DNA of 64,000 nt from Bacteroidales bacterium. GTDB taxonomy: Bacteria > Bacteroidota > Bacteroidia > Bacteroidales > F082. This document shows positions 34,745 through 43,762 of the stretch, in pieces. Under the pieces are notes generated by a model, which was given only the letters and a program-made list of their open reading frames with translations, was not told the DNA's origin and ran no database searches. The translations under genes were made by a program, and so were the position numbers. How positions within the stretch are numbered: the stretch's first letter is position 1; the number at the start of each line of letters is the position of its first letter. The stretch is from the NCBI GenBank assembly GCA_030683155.1, contig JAUXMV010000082.1, forward strand, positions 1 to 64,000. Direction: 5' to 3'.

Positions 34745-36523
34745 ATGATAAAATACAATGCTTTTTTAAGCCGGTTTTTCAACTGGCGTATCAAACATAT
34801 CAGCGACAGGCAATACATATACATGCTCAGTATATTGGTTGGTTTTCTGGCTGCTGTTTCAGCTATTGTCATTAAAAAGTCGGCGCATTTGATACAGCAT
34901 TTGCTTACAAGCAGTTTCGCCAATCAATACGAGAATTATCTTTATTTTCTTTACCCCTCGGCGGGAATATTTCTGGCATTGCTTTTCATGCGTTATATCG
35001 TCAGGCAAGAACCCGGACATGGCATTCCAGGTGTTTTATTTGCCATTTCAAGAAAAAACGGACTTATAAAATTTCATAATACTTTTTCAGCCATCATTTC
35101 CAGTGCCTTCACAGTTGGTTTTGGGGGTTCGGTCGGGCTTGAAGGACCAACTGTATCAACCGGAGCTGCGATAGGATCAAATATGGGTCAGTTTCTAAGG
35201 CTCAATCAGCGGCAGATAATATTAATGATCAGTCTTGCCAGCGCTGCAGCAATGGCTGCAATCTTTCAGTCGCCAGTTGCAGCCATCATTTTTGCGCTTG
35301 AAGTCATTATGGTTGATCTGGCTATCGCATCAATGGTGCCGCTGCTCATAGCAACTGTTACGGCGGTGCTGACCTCCTATTTTGTGCTGGGTCAGGCTGT
35401 AATGTATCCCGTTGAATTGCATGAGGTATTCGATCCTTCAAATACTTTGTTTTACGTGGGGCTTGGTGTTGTGGCTGGACTTCTTTCCACGTATTTTACC
35501 AAAGTTTCTATCGCTGTAGAAGAGCATTTTGGTCATCGGATTCCGCAATGGTGGAAACGGTTTCTTATCGGAGGCTCCCTTTTAGGCTTATTGATATTCT
35601 TTTTTCCTTCCCTCTATGGTGAAGGATATGAAGCTATAAATCAAAGCCTTAGTGGTGATTACAGCGCATTGTACAACAACAGTATTTTCTTTGGTTTTAA
35701 GGATAATATCTGGATTGTTTTTCTTTTGTTTATAGCGGTATTGCTTCTGAAAGCCTTTGCAACGTCACTCACTTTTGCTGCAGGCGGAGTAGGAGGTGTT
35801 TTTGCGCCCGCATTATTCCTTGGCGCTTTTCTGGGGTTGTTTTATGCACTTCTGGTGAATGAGTTAGGCCTTGGACAGCTTCATCCCGGAAAGTTTGCCA
35901 TGGTTGGCATGGCCGGCATGATCAGCGGAATTCTTCACGCACCGCTCACAGGCTTTTTCCTTATTGCGGAAATAACAGGAGGTTATTCGCTTTTTGTGCC
36001 TTTGATGATTGTATCAACAATTTCTTTTGCAACAGTGAAAATTTTTCTTCCAAACTCAATTTATACCTATCAATTGGCTCGCAGAGGAGAACTTGTGACA
36101 CACAACAAGGATAAAAGCGTACTCAATATGATGAATGTAACACGAATGATAGAGACAAACTTTCATATTATCAGGCCTGGAAGTACTTTAGGCGATCTGG
36201 TTAAAATAATCAGTTCATCCAAACGCAATATTTTTCCTGTAGTGGATGAAAACAGTATTTTCAAAGGACATATTCTGCTTGATGACATACGCACGATCAT
36301 GTTTGATCAGGAACTTTATAAAACTGCAGTGGAAAATATAATGGTGTTTCCGGACAATGTGATTTTGCCCAGCGATCCGATGGAAGAGGTCGCAGCAAAA
36401 TTTCAGGATTCCGGCAAGTATAACATCGTTGTTCTTAATGAAGGCAAATATCTGGGCTATATTTCTAGAGCGAATGTTTTTATCACTTATCGCAAAAAGC
36501 TGAGTGAAATATCTCAAGATTAA
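34745..36523 (+). CDS. ClC-type chloride channel/antiporter with CBS pair
   Basis: A 592-residue membrane protein. The ClC core (about 20-430) has some ten to twelve hydrophobic segments, with GSVGLEGPTVSTGAAIGSN (the GxEGP selectivity motif), GGVGGVFAPALFLGAFLG, and FFLIAEITGGYSLFVPLMI. A cytoplasmic C-terminal CBS pair follows: FHIIRPGSTLGDLVKII to about residue 525, then DNVILPSDPMEEVAAKFQD to about 580. The Glu in LEGPT is the gating glutamate. ATG at 34745 gives the usual N-terminus; the frame is open upstream. Whether it is a channel or a proton exchanger is uncertain. A bidirectional terminator follows. Confidence 0.93.
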   Translation: MIKYNAFLSRFFNWRIKHISDRQYIYMLSILVGFLAAVSAIVIKKSAHLIQHLLTSSFANQYENYLYFLYPSAGIFLALLFMRYIVRQEPGHGIPGVLFAISRKNGLIKFHNTFSAIISSAFTVGFGGSVGLEGPTVSTGAAIGSNMGQFLRLNQRQIILMISLASAAAMAAIFQSPVAAIIFALEVIMVDLAIASMVPLLIATVTAVLTSYFVLGQAVMYPVELHEVFDPSNTLFYVGLGVVAGLLSTYFTKVSIAVEEHFGHRIPQWWKRFLIGGSLLGLLIFFFPSLYGEGYEAINQSLSGDYSALYNNSIFFGFKDNIWIVFLLFIAVLLLKAFATSLTFAAGGVGGVFAPALFLGAFLGLFYALLVNELGLGQLHPGKFAMVGMAGMISGILHAPLTGFFLIAEITGGYSLFVPLMIVSTISFATVKIFLPNSIYTYQLARRGELVTHNKDKSVLNMMNVTRMIETNFHIIRPGSTLGDLVKIISSSKRNIFPVVDENSIFKGHILLDDIRTIMFDQELYKTAVENIMVFPDNVILPSDPMEEVAAKFQDSGKYNIVVLNEGKYLGYISRANVFITYRKKLSEISQD

Positions 36524-36610
36524 TTTTTAGACGCTTAACTTTCTATGGTTTAATGAACCAGGAAGCTATTTTCCTTTTTTGGCACAAACAATATTTCAAA
36601 AACATTAAAT

Positions 36611-36652
36611 AAAAAAAGCCCCGCATTCCGGAAAAAAATGCAGGGCTTTTTT
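36611..36652. terminator. Bidirectional terminator between ClC and YceI genes
   Basis: A-run, then GCCCCGCATT (36618-36627) pairing with AATGCAGGGC (36637-36646) with one mismatch, then a T-run. It serves both convergent genes. Confidence 0.8.
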
Positions 36653-36665
36653 GATCAGGCTAATA

Positions 36666-37322
36666 TTATTTATTTGCCTTTAGATTAACTTCAAAAGTGA
36701 TCATATCTTTGATTAGATTGTTCTGCAGAAAATCTTTGACACTTTGTTCAGTCTTGGTTCCTCCCCAAAGAACACCCCACTCATTGCGGTTGATTTCAAA
36801 CTTAGCATTGGCTTCAACAGATGATTCAGAAACAATAACTGTTGCAGGGAATGAGATGCCATTTGTAACATCTTTGATGGTTAAGTTACCTGAAATTCTG
36901 TGCGTGGCGCTTTCATCACCAACGATAGTTTCAGCGCCGGTGATTTCAAATTTTGCTGTTGGATAATTTTCAATCTGGAAGAAGTCACCGCTTTTTAAGT
37001 GACCTTCAAGCTTTAGCTTTCCTTTTTCTTCTGTTAAGTCGAGATTAACAAGTGAGTTCATATCAACAGTAAAACTTCCGGCTTCTAGTTGGTTACCTGC
37101 AAATGCAAGTGAACCCTCAGAAATATTAACTGTGCCATAGTGAATGGTTTCAGTGATTTTTGCACCTTCCCATTTTAGTATGCTTGCTTCAGTATCTACT
37201 GTGAAAACTGCCGCTTCTTTTGTAGCTTGTTTAACTTCTCCGGCCTCTTCGGCTGTTTTTGGTGCTTGTCCACATGCTGCAAAAAAGAGTGGCAGCGCCA
37301 GCAGGTAAATGATTTTTTTCAT
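36666..37322 (-). CDS. YceI-family lipoprotein
   Basis: A 218-residue lipoprotein with signal peptide and lipobox LPLFFAACGQ (Cys at 17). The mature part is a YceI lipocalin-like barrel: VFTVDTEASILKWEGAKIT at the start, GHLKSGDFFQIENYPTAKFEITG in the middle, NGISFPATVIV and a C-terminal FEINRNEWGVLWGG. YceI proteins bind isoprenoid or other lipids in the periplasm; the ligand is unknown here. It is a single-gene unit convergent with the ClC gene. Confidence 0.9.
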   Translation of the reverse strand: MKKIIYLLALPLFFAACGQAPKTAEEAGEVKQATKEAAVFTVDTEASILKWEGAKITETIHYGTVNISEGSLAFAGNQLEAGSFTVDMNSLVNLDLTEEKGKLKLEGHLKSGDFFQIENYPTAKFEITGAETIVGDESATHRISGNLTIKDVTNGISFPATVIVSESSVEANAKFEINRNEWGVLWGGTKTEQSVKDFLQNNLIKDMITFEVNLKANK

Positions 37323-37481
37323 TATTAAAAGAATTAAGTTTGTAAATTGTTTTTATTTATCGTTTTCAGAAACACACTGCTTTTTTTGCGATCATAAACT
37401 TTGGTTTTGATTATGCACTGAAAATCTATAACATGAAACAACGCTAAAAATATTTTGTTCAATCGTCAATTCAAATTTATT

Positions 37482-38618
37482 GTGGCCGGAATTTATATAC
37501 ATATCCCTTTTTGTCGTCAGAAATGCCATTATTGCAACTTTTTTTCACTTGCTTCTCAAAAAAACCTTAGCACATTCACAGATGCGCTGCTGCTCGAAAT
37601 GGCTGCCCGAAAAGACTACTTGTCGGGTGAAACGGTGAAGACAATCTATCTTGGCGGAGGAACACCTTCTTTACTTCCTGTTGAGGATTTGAAGCGGATT
37701 GCGGAAAAAATACATCAGCTTTTTAACGTTGAAGAAAATGCAGAAGTCACGCTGGAAGCGAATCCGGATGATATTTCACCAGACTACCTACAACAATTGA
37801 AAGCTACTTTTGTAAACAGATTAAGCATTGGAATTCAAAGTTTTTTTGCCGATGACCTCCATTATCTCAATCGTGTACATGACGAAAATCAGGCTCAGAG
37901 AGCAGTGAAAGAAGCGCAGGATGCAGGCTTTGAAAAACTTACAATAGACCTTATTTATGGTATTCCAACTTTGACGGATGAAAAATGGGAAAAGAACCTG
38001 AATTATTTTTTCGAGACAGGCATTCAGCATTTATCGGCTTATGCCTTAACAGTCGAGCCACGAACGGCCTTAGCACATTTGATTGGGAAGGGAAAACTTA
38101 CTGCTGTTGATGAATTTCAAAGTGCCCGACAGTTTGAGATGCTCATTCAAAGGATGGAAAATGAAGGTTTTGTGCATTATGAGATTTCCAATTTTGCCCA
38201 TCCGGGACATTATTCCAAACACAACAGCATTTACTGGCTTGGCGGCCATTATCTTGGGCTTGGACCGTCAGCACATTCTTACAATGGGCTTTCCAGACAA
38301 TGGAATGTTTCAAATCTGGCGCAGTATATTCGTCAGGCCGGGGTGGAAGGCAGCGTTGATGAAATTGAAATTTTAACCAAAGCACAGCATTACAATGAAT
38401 ATGTCATGACATCGTTGCGTACTTCATGGGGTTGCGATTTAGAGCATATTGAAAATGTTTTCGGCAAAATCATGAAAGCACATTGCTTCAATGAGGCTTC
38501 AAAGTTCATTGCAATGCAGCAGCTTCGCACTGAAGGAAGCAGGCTTTTTCTTACAAATAAAGGCAAACTTTATGCTGATGGTATAGCTGCCTCATTGTTT
38601 TTTGAAGAAAATTTATGA
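37482..38618 (+). CDS. hemW: Radical SAM heme chaperone HemW
   Basis: A radical-SAM protein of about 378 residues, formerly called oxygen-independent coproporphyrinogen III oxidase-like. The start is AGIYIHIPFCRQKCHYCNFFS with the CxxxCxxC cluster motif; GTG at 37482 gives the family's usual N-terminus. YLGGGTPSLLP, SIGIQSFFADDLHYLNRVHD and ISNFAHPGHYSKHNSIYW are characteristic of HemW, which loads heme into target proteins. The frame can extend to a TTG at 37455. Its stop overlaps the 3' end of a convergent 52-codon gene by six bases. Confidence 0.9.
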   Translation: MAGIYIHIPFCRQKCHYCNFFSLASQKNLSTFTDALLLEMAARKDYLSGETVKTIYLGGGTPSLLPVEDLKRIAEKIHQLFNVEENAEVTLEANPDDISPDYLQQLKATFVNRLSIGIQSFFADDLHYLNRVHDENQAQRAVKEAQDAGFEKLTIDLIYGIPTLTDEKWEKNLNYFFETGIQHLSAYALTVEPRTALAHLIGKGKLTAVDEFQSARQFEMLIQRMENEGFVHYEISNFAHPGHYSKHNSIYWLGGHYLGLGPSAHSYNGLSRQWNVSNLAQYIRQAGVEGSVDEIEILTKAQHYNEYVMTSLRTSWGCDLEHIENVFGKIMKAHCFNEASKFIAMQQLRTEGSRLFLTNKGKLYADGIAASLFFEENL

Positions 38619-38771
38619 GTGACCCCCAACAACAATACGAATAATTTTCAGGTTAAGTACCACAAAACGAATTGCTTGCCAAGGCACAAAACTTCGCCAG
38701 AAACGTGTGCTTCCGGTAGGTAGTGGAGGATATGACTCTTCGCTGTAAGGTGTGATAGGTTTATTATACAT
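38613..38771 (-). CDS. 52-residue protein downstream of the SQR-like gene
   Basis: A short frame starting MYNKPITPYSEESYPPLP and ending in IIRIVVGGHS. The middle has TRFWRSFVPWQAIRFVVLN, an amphipathic or hydrophobic helix suited to a membrane surface. It lies 49 bases downstream of the SQR-like gene on the same strand and is probably co-transcribed. Its composition is protein-like throughout and it stops cleanly, overlapping the hemW stop. A role as small membrane-anchor partner of the flavoprotein is inference. It is not recognised. Confidence 0.6.
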   Translation of the reverse strand: MYNKPITPYSEESYPPLPTGSTRFWRSFVPWQAIRFVVLNLKIIRIVVGGHS

Positions 38772-38820
38772 GACTTAATTTTTTATTTTTCATTCTTTAA
38801 TTTATTTCGCACTTTTACTT

Positions 38821-40278
38821 TTACTCAGGCAGCAGCCACCAAAATGGATAGCCTTTTGCTTTGTGAAGAAACATATAATGCATAAACCATTTCATCCAGT
38901 GGCCAGCCAAACCGGCTTCTCCCACAGTGTATCCAAGGCTTCTTCCATGTTCGGGATATTTTTTGAAGTCAGGCACAATCGGAAAAACAGTCATTGTTGC
39001 GGCTGCACCTTTGGTCATTCCGTAACCTGCTGAAACAATGCATGCTGCACCCATCCGACCCATGCTGGCCCGGTGTTTCAGCTCGTGCTCACCTTTATTA
39101 ATAAGGTTAATGATGTTAAGGGCAGTAATTTTTCCCATTACACCCGAAGGCATTCCGGTACGCGGTGGGGTAGGAAAAATACTGGTTCCGTTTTTACTTG
39201 TCATCGGTTTTGAAATACTGTGTGGAGGAGCAAAAGCAATGCCGGGTGCAAAAATATTTGGATAAAGCGGATTGCGGTAGGTGGATGGCCAGTCGTCAAC
39301 GCTCCATTCTTCGAAAGGTTTGGCGGTGTAATCAGCATCCACCTTCATGAGGCCATTGGGCGCAAAAAGTGTTGATGAAACATCGTTTCCTGCGGCATCA
39401 AAAGCTTTTAACCCTGCACCTGCAAAAGCAGGAATGAGCATAGAGAAATCAAATTCTACTGTTTTCAAATCTCCGTCAAGGTTTTCATAGTGAATAATGC
39501 CCGGCTCAACCTTTTTTACACCGGCTCTTTTGATCCAGTTAATATTGTTTTCCCGTAGAAAAGACTCCGCAAAAACCTTTGTTGATGTGATGTAACCACC
39601 TCTTTTAATATAAGCGCCCCCCATGCCAAAATCGCCAAGTTCGTATTCATTGGTAAGCCAGGTTATTTCAGCAAGATGGTTTAATTTACGTTTACGAATT
39701 TCGAAAGCAACATTCAGAATATATTCAAAAGCTGCACCCTGACATGTAGCCATCGGATGACCGGTGCCGATTACAAATCGTTGTTTTTGACCTTGTTCCA
39801 TTTTTTTCAGGCTTTCCTGAAAAGTACTCCATGCATGTGCTGCATGGTCGAATGAGCATACAGAAACAGTGTTTTTACCAGGACCGAGGCCTTCAGTAGC
39901 TTCAAAATTCAACTTGGGACCTGTGGCATTTACCAGAAAATCGTAATCAACAACATCCGCCATACCTGCATTTACAGGGTCAGTATATTCAATTGAAACA
40001 TATGGTCTTGTTGAGTTCTCATTGCCCTCAGGGTGAATACTGACAGCTTTTGCCTGTCGGTAATCAATGCCCCAGCGCTTATAAAGCGGTGCAAGCTTAA
40101 AACGCACCTGATCCACAGTCATTCGGCCAACACCAACCCAGATGTTTGAAGGAATCCATTGATACCACGCACTTGGTGTTACCACAACAACCTCATGTTT
40201 TTTACTCAGTTTTTTGCGAAGGTATGCGCCGGCAGTATGGCCTGAAATACCCGCTCCAAGAACTACAACTTTTGCCAT
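38821..40278 (-). CDS. Sulfide:quinone oxidoreductase-like FAD protein
   Basis: A 485-residue flavoprotein. It starts with the FAD-binding fold VVVLGAGISGHTAGAYL, then TPSAWYQWIPSNIWVGVGRM typical of the SQR family, a second nucleotide-binding region, and FAPGIAFAPPHSISKPM near the C-terminal FAD contact. Cys residues in MATCQGAAF and GAACIVSAGYG are candidates for the redox pair that attacks sulfide. The C-terminus (WMKWFMHYMFLHKAKGYPFWWLLPE region) is amphipathic, as in membrane-surface quinone reductases. A promoter lies upstream and a 52-residue gene follows. Sulfide oxidation is likely but other substrates are possible. Confidence 0.8.
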   Translation of the reverse strand: MAKVVVLGAGISGHTAGAYLRKKLSKKHEVVVVTPSAWYQWIPSNIWVGVGRMTVDQVRFKLAPLYKRWGIDYRQAKAVSIHPEGNENSTRPYVSIEYTDPVNAGMADVVDYDFLVNATGPKLNFEATEGLGPGKNTVSVCSFDHAAHAWSTFQESLKKMEQGQKQRFVIGTGHPMATCQGAAFEYILNVAFEIRKRKLNHLAEITWLTNEYELGDFGMGGAYIKRGGYITSTKVFAESFLRENNINWIKRAGVKKVEPGIIHYENLDGDLKTVEFDFSMLIPAFAGAGLKAFDAAGNDVSSTLFAPNGLMKVDADYTAKPFEEWSVDDWPSTYRNPLYPNIFAPGIAFAPPHSISKPMTSKNGTSIFPTPPRTGMPSGVMGKITALNIINLINKGEHELKHRASMGRMGAACIVSAGYGMTKGAAATMTVFPIVPDFKKYPEHGRSLGYTVGEAGLAGHWMKWFMHYMFLHKAKGYPFWWLLPE

Positions 40279-40318
40279 GGTCTCAATGTGTTAGTTAATG
40301 TTTTGATTTTGATAGCAA

Positions 40319-40349
40319 CAAAAGTAATGTATTGGTTTTCCAAAAACAA
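40319..40349 (-). promoter_or_regulatory. Promoter of the SQR-like gene
   Basis: On the minus strand TTG (40349-40347), 20 bases, then TACTTTTG (40326-40319), matching TTG / TAnnTTTG. It is 41 bases before the ATG. Confidence 0.5.
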
Positions 40350-40534
40350 CACTTTTTGCAAGTTGTGAGAATGTGCTAATCAACTTATTGCTAATTTTTT
40401 TGGATTAAACATTATTTAGGCACTTCATTGATTGATTCAGCTATGGATTTTTCTTTTTTGGCAGCGGTAATTTCCCGGTCAGGGAATTTATTTATTCAAT
40501 GACTCTAAAATTAAACATCTTTGTAAAAAAATAA

Positions 40535-41251
40535 ATGATGAACAAAGGCATTGTAATTTCGGCTTTATTGATTAGCGCTTTCATTTTAATATTTTCATCC
40601 TGCAAGCATGATCCGGTAGGGCCAGGAAAGCCGGAAGAACCTGAAGAGCCGCCAATTGTCATTGATTGCGACCCCGATACCGTATATTTTAAAAACGAAA
40701 TACTTCCACTTTTGATCACCAGTTGCGGAGTTATTGGTTGCCATGATCCCGGCACAGCTAGTGATGGCGTGGTTTTGACAGATTATGCCTCAATAATTAA
40801 TACCGGCGATGTGCGTCCGGGAGAGCCTGATAAGAGTGATCTTTATGAAGCAATTACTGAAGATGATCCAAGAAAACGTATGCCACCACCACCAAAACCT
40901 GCGCTCACGGCCGGGCAAATTGCCAAAATCAGAAAATGGATTCAGCAGGGGGCAAAGAATAATGAATGCGAATCAAACAATTGTGATACCACAAATGTTA
41001 CTTTTACCGGTCAGGTTTGGCCTGTGATACAAAATTCATGTCTTGGATGCCATAGCGGAAGCCAGGCTTCAGCGGGTATACTTCTCAGCAACCACAGTCA
41101 GATTGCACAGGTTGCATCAACCGGAAGATTGCTAGGAAGCATAAGACATGATGTTGGTTTTGTAGCCATGCCTCAGGGAGGAAGTAAATTAAATGAATGT
41201 CAAATCACTCAGATTAAAAAATGGATTGAAAATGGATCACCAAACAATTAA
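40535..41251 (+). CDS. Diheme c-type cytochrome lipoprotein
   Basis: A 238-residue lipoprotein: hydrophobic N-terminus ending IFSSCKHD (lipobox), then a Pro/Glu-rich spacer. Two heme sites follow. The first is CGVIGCHD, a CxxxxCH form with four residues between the cysteines, and the second is CLGCHSG (CxxCH). Each is followed by a GxxLxxH/Y strand and a KMPPP- or MPQGG-type methionine segment that could be the distal ligand. The protein resembles the planctomycete-type cytochrome (PSCyt1) domains. The next gene overlaps it and is a monoheme paralogue. Electron transfer at the periplasmic or outer face is inferred. Confidence 0.8.
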   Translation: MMNKGIVISALLISAFILIFSSCKHDPVGPGKPEEPEEPPIVIDCDPDTVYFKNEILPLLITSCGVIGCHDPGTASDGVVLTDYASIINTGDVRPGEPDKSDLYEAITEDDPRKRMPPPPKPALTAGQIAKIRKWIQQGAKNNECESNNCDTTNVTFTGQVWPVIQNSCLGCHSGSQASAGILLSNHSQIAQVASTGRLLGSIRHDVGFVAMPQGGSKLNECQITQIKKWIENGSPNN

Positions 41252-41621
41252 ACAAACCGGCAGATTACTGTTGATGTTTTTCGCCTTAAGCTTTTTACTC
41301 AGCTCATGCTACAAAGACAACGAAGAAGATCTTTATCCTGACGGAAATAACTGTGTCACCGAGAATGTATCATTTTCTAAGACTATACAGCCTGTTATCA
41401 ACAACAATTGTGTTTCATGTCATAGTGGGGCAGGGGCCTCTGCCGGAATAAGGCTGGGCAATCACAGCGAGATTGTTGCTAGTATTGATGGAGGAAGGTT
41501 TTTGGGCGCAATAAAACATGAACAGGGTTTTTCTGCGATGCCTCAGGGAGGAAATAAACTCAATAGCTGCGCTATTAGTCAGATTGAAGCCTGGATAGCG
41601 CAAGGCAAGCTGAACAACTAA
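41232..41621 (+). CDS. Monoheme cytochrome lipoprotein
   Basis: A 129-residue lipoprotein with lipobox LSFLLSSCYKD. The mature part has CVSCHSGAGASAGIRLGNH and AIKHEQGFSAMPQGGNKLN, almost the same as the second half of the preceding protein, so it arose by duplication of that domain. CVSCH is the heme site; the Met of AMPQGG is a candidate ligand. ATG at 41232 begins inside the end of the preceding gene, giving coupled translation. It is followed after 55 bases by the DUF5777 gene. Confidence 0.8.
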   Translation: MDHQTIKQTGRLLLMFFALSFLLSSCYKDNEEDLYPDGNNCVTENVSFSKTIQPVINNNCVSCHSGAGASAGIRLGNHSEIVASIDGGRFLGAIKHEQGFSAMPQGGNKLNSCAISQIEAWIAQGKLNN

Positions 41622-41676
41622 AAAAACGTTTCGGCAATTTGCTGAATTCAAAAGTACTCAACCAAAACCCATCAAA

Positions 41677-42576
41677 ATGAAAGTGCTAAGATTTTTGTTA
41701 ATGTTTTTCTTTATACAGCTTTTGACATTGTCTGCAAAAGCGCAAGATGAACTATTGTCTCTTTTTGAGGACGAGAAAGAAGTAACAGATTATGCCTTTG
41801 CTACCTTTAAAACAACGCGTTTGGTTTACGGCCACTCTGTAGAAAATCCTGCAGAAGGGAATCTGTTGTTTTTAATTCAGCATAATTTCGGAGCCCTCAA
41901 CAGTGGTATTTATGAATTGTTTGGTCTCGACAGGGCTACAATCAGAATGGGGCTTGAATATGGCATCAATGACTTTATTACGATTGGAGCAGGTCGCAGC
42001 ACATGGGAAAAAACATATGATGGATTTGTGAAAGTGAAGCTTTTGCGTCAAAGCACAGGAGCAAGAAATGTGCCTGTAAGTATCTCATATATTGCTGCTT
42101 CGGCGGTAAGCACGCTCCGCTGGAGAAATCCGGATCGCGAAAACTATTTCAGTTCACGGGTCTCTTATTTGCATCAGATTTTAATTGCAAGGAAGTTTAG
42201 CAGTGACTTCAGTTTGCAGCTTAGTCCGACAATCATCCACAAAAATTTGGTGCCTACAGGTTCCGACGAAAACACATCTTATGCGCTTGGTGTTGGTGGC
42301 CGATACAAGCTCTCCCAGCGAATGTCACTCAATGCAGAGTATTTTTACTATCCCGAATCGCAAACTACGATCAACCGCACCGATGTTTTATCTTTAGGCA
42401 TTGATATTGAAACAGGTGGGCATGTTTTTCAGTTACACATCTCAAACGGTAATGCAATGTTTGAAAGAGCTTTCATTACCGAAACACAAGGAAAATGGAA
42501 CAAAGGGGATATATTTTTTGGATTTAATATTTCCAGAAATTTTGTTTTGAAGAAGCCGGAAGAATTCAGGAAATAA
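41677..42576 (+). CDS. DUF5777 outer-membrane beta-barrel protein
   Basis: A 299-residue protein with a signal peptide (1-22, ending LTLSAKAQ). The mature part alternates short amphipathic strands with turns. LVYGHSVENPAEGNLLFLIQHNFG and LDRATIRMGLEYGINDFITIGAGRS are typical of the DUF5777 family, which is predicted to form an outer-membrane barrel. It ends NFVLKKPEEFRK. It follows the two cytochrome lipoprotein genes and probably belongs to their operon, which suggests a link between outer membrane and extracytoplasmic electron carriers. Function is unknown. Confidence 0.82.
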   Translation: MKVLRFLLMFFFIQLLTLSAKAQDELLSLFEDEKEVTDYAFATFKTTRLVYGHSVENPAEGNLLFLIQHNFGALNSGIYELFGLDRATIRMGLEYGINDFITIGAGRSTWEKTYDGFVKVKLLRQSTGARNVPVSISYIAASAVSTLRWRNPDRENYFSSRVSYLHQILIARKFSSDFSLQLSPTIIHKNLVPTGSDENTSYALGVGGRYKLSQRMSLNAEYFYYPESQTTINRTDVLSLGIDIETGGHVFQLHISNGNAMFERAFITETQGKWNKGDIFFGFNISRNFVLKKPEEFRK

Positions 42577-42587
42577 TGGAATAAAAA

Positions 42588-42613
42588 AATGCCCGAAGTT
42601 TTCTCCGGACATT
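42588..42613. terminator. Terminator between DUF5777 and DUF2202 genes
   Basis: AATGCCCG pairs with CGGACATT with one mismatch around a short loop, preceded by a run of A. It lies between two convergent genes and may serve the minus-strand one best. Confidence 0.45.
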
Positions 42614-42635
42614 CCTTAACTAAAACCAAACAATT

Positions 42636-43445
42636 CTAACGAGAAATTTTTTCGCTTGTATTCACACTTACATTGCAGTTGCAGACACAAAATCCTGATC
42701 CAAATTCCCAGGGTGAACCTGTTATATTATCGAATAGCTCCTGACTAATGTATTGTGGCGTGTAGGTGATATTCCTGAACACAAGATGTGCATTGAAGGC
42801 TCTCAAATGATTTCTTGATCCTTTATAAAGCTGCTCTATTGCATAAGTCAGGTCTTGATTATCTATGTCATTTTCAAGATGATAAATCAAATCATCAATA
42901 TCAACATCCTCGATTGTGGCACCAACAATGAGTGCATTTCCAATATTTTCACTTCCAAAAGCAACCAAATCATTATACAATTGCTGAATCACTTGATTTG
43001 TAAATGTACCTGCCACGTGATTTTCTGCAGGATCGGGCAGATTATATTTGTCGAGCAGCACTTTCATAGCGTATGCATGCAATGATTCGCTGTTTGAAAT
43101 GTGGTTGAAAACAGGAACAGGGAAAAGGGCGTACAATGCCTGATACACATCATGTGCCAATAGCTCTTCTTCACGGACAAAAGTCAGTGCTTCGATTTCG
43201 TTCTCAGATAATTCTTCTACAGGCATACTGTTCAAACAGTCATAAATGCATTGCATAATCTGTTCTGAGCCCATTTCAGCATAGGCAGCTGACATATCGG
43301 CTTCAATCTGTGTGAGTTGTGTTGTACGAAAATCAACACTTTGTGTAATTTCAGTGTTTTCTACTCCATCTGTTTTATCACAGGCAGTAAATAGAACAAT
43401 ACTCATCAAAATAATTGATGCCAGATACTTCATTGTCTTTTTCAT
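42636..43445 (-). CDS. DUF2202 ferritin-like lipoprotein
   Basis: A 269-residue lipoprotein with lipobox VLFTACDKT (Cys at 22). The DUF2202 domain (about 80-250) is a four-helix ferritin-like bundle: ALTFVREEELLAHDVYQALY, HISNSESLHAYAMKVLLDKY, and QLYKGSRNHLRAFNAHL carry Glu, His and Asp residues that fit a di-metal site. A final short Cys-rich tail (FCVCNCNVSVN) is unusual. A TACTTTTG box lies upstream. The family is known by domain only; metal binding or oxidative-stress roles are inferred. Confidence 0.85.
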   Translation of the reverse strand: MKKTMKYLASIILMSIVLFTACDKTDGVENTEITQSVDFRTTQLTQIEADMSAAYAEMGSEQIMQCIYDCLNSMPVEELSENEIEALTFVREEELLAHDVYQALYALFPVPVFNHISNSESLHAYAMKVLLDKYNLPDPAENHVAGTFTNQVIQQLYNDLVAFGSENIGNALIVGATIEDVDIDDLIYHLENDIDNQDLTYAIEQLYKGSRNHLRAFNAHLVFRNITYTPQYISQELFDNITGSPWEFGSGFCVCNCNVSVNTSEKISR

Positions 43446-43481
43446 TTGTTTTAATTTATGTTTAACAATTTACGAACAGGG

Positions 43482-43489
43482 CAAAAGTA
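43482..43489 (-). promoter_or_regulatory. Possible -7 box of the DUF2202 gene
   Basis: TACTTTTG on the minus strand fits TAnnTTTG, 37 bases before the ATG. No well-spaced -33 element was seen. Confidence 0.35.
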
Positions 43490-43762
43490 GCTGCAGACGC
43501 TGCTTAAGTCGTTACAAAATTCATGATTAGATTTACAAGATTCTATTGCCCTCAAATTACTATCAATTCTGATGATCATAAGCCTAATTGCGATTAATTT
43601 TTGAAATTGAATAACTGAGCCTCATGAATAATTACAAAAAATCTCCATGAAACTATCTGTCTCGTAATTTTTTAACGACTACTAATCATTCAAACATAAA
43701 TTGAACCTTTATAAATGCATTCAAATTCTTATTACATTTGTTTTAAGGAAAACGAAACAACC

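Noticed and set aside
41193-41231. Longer N-terminus of the monoheme lipoprotein
   Set aside because: The extra residues would precede the signal peptide and lie inside the preceding gene; the ATG at 41232 gives a proper lipoprotein signal.
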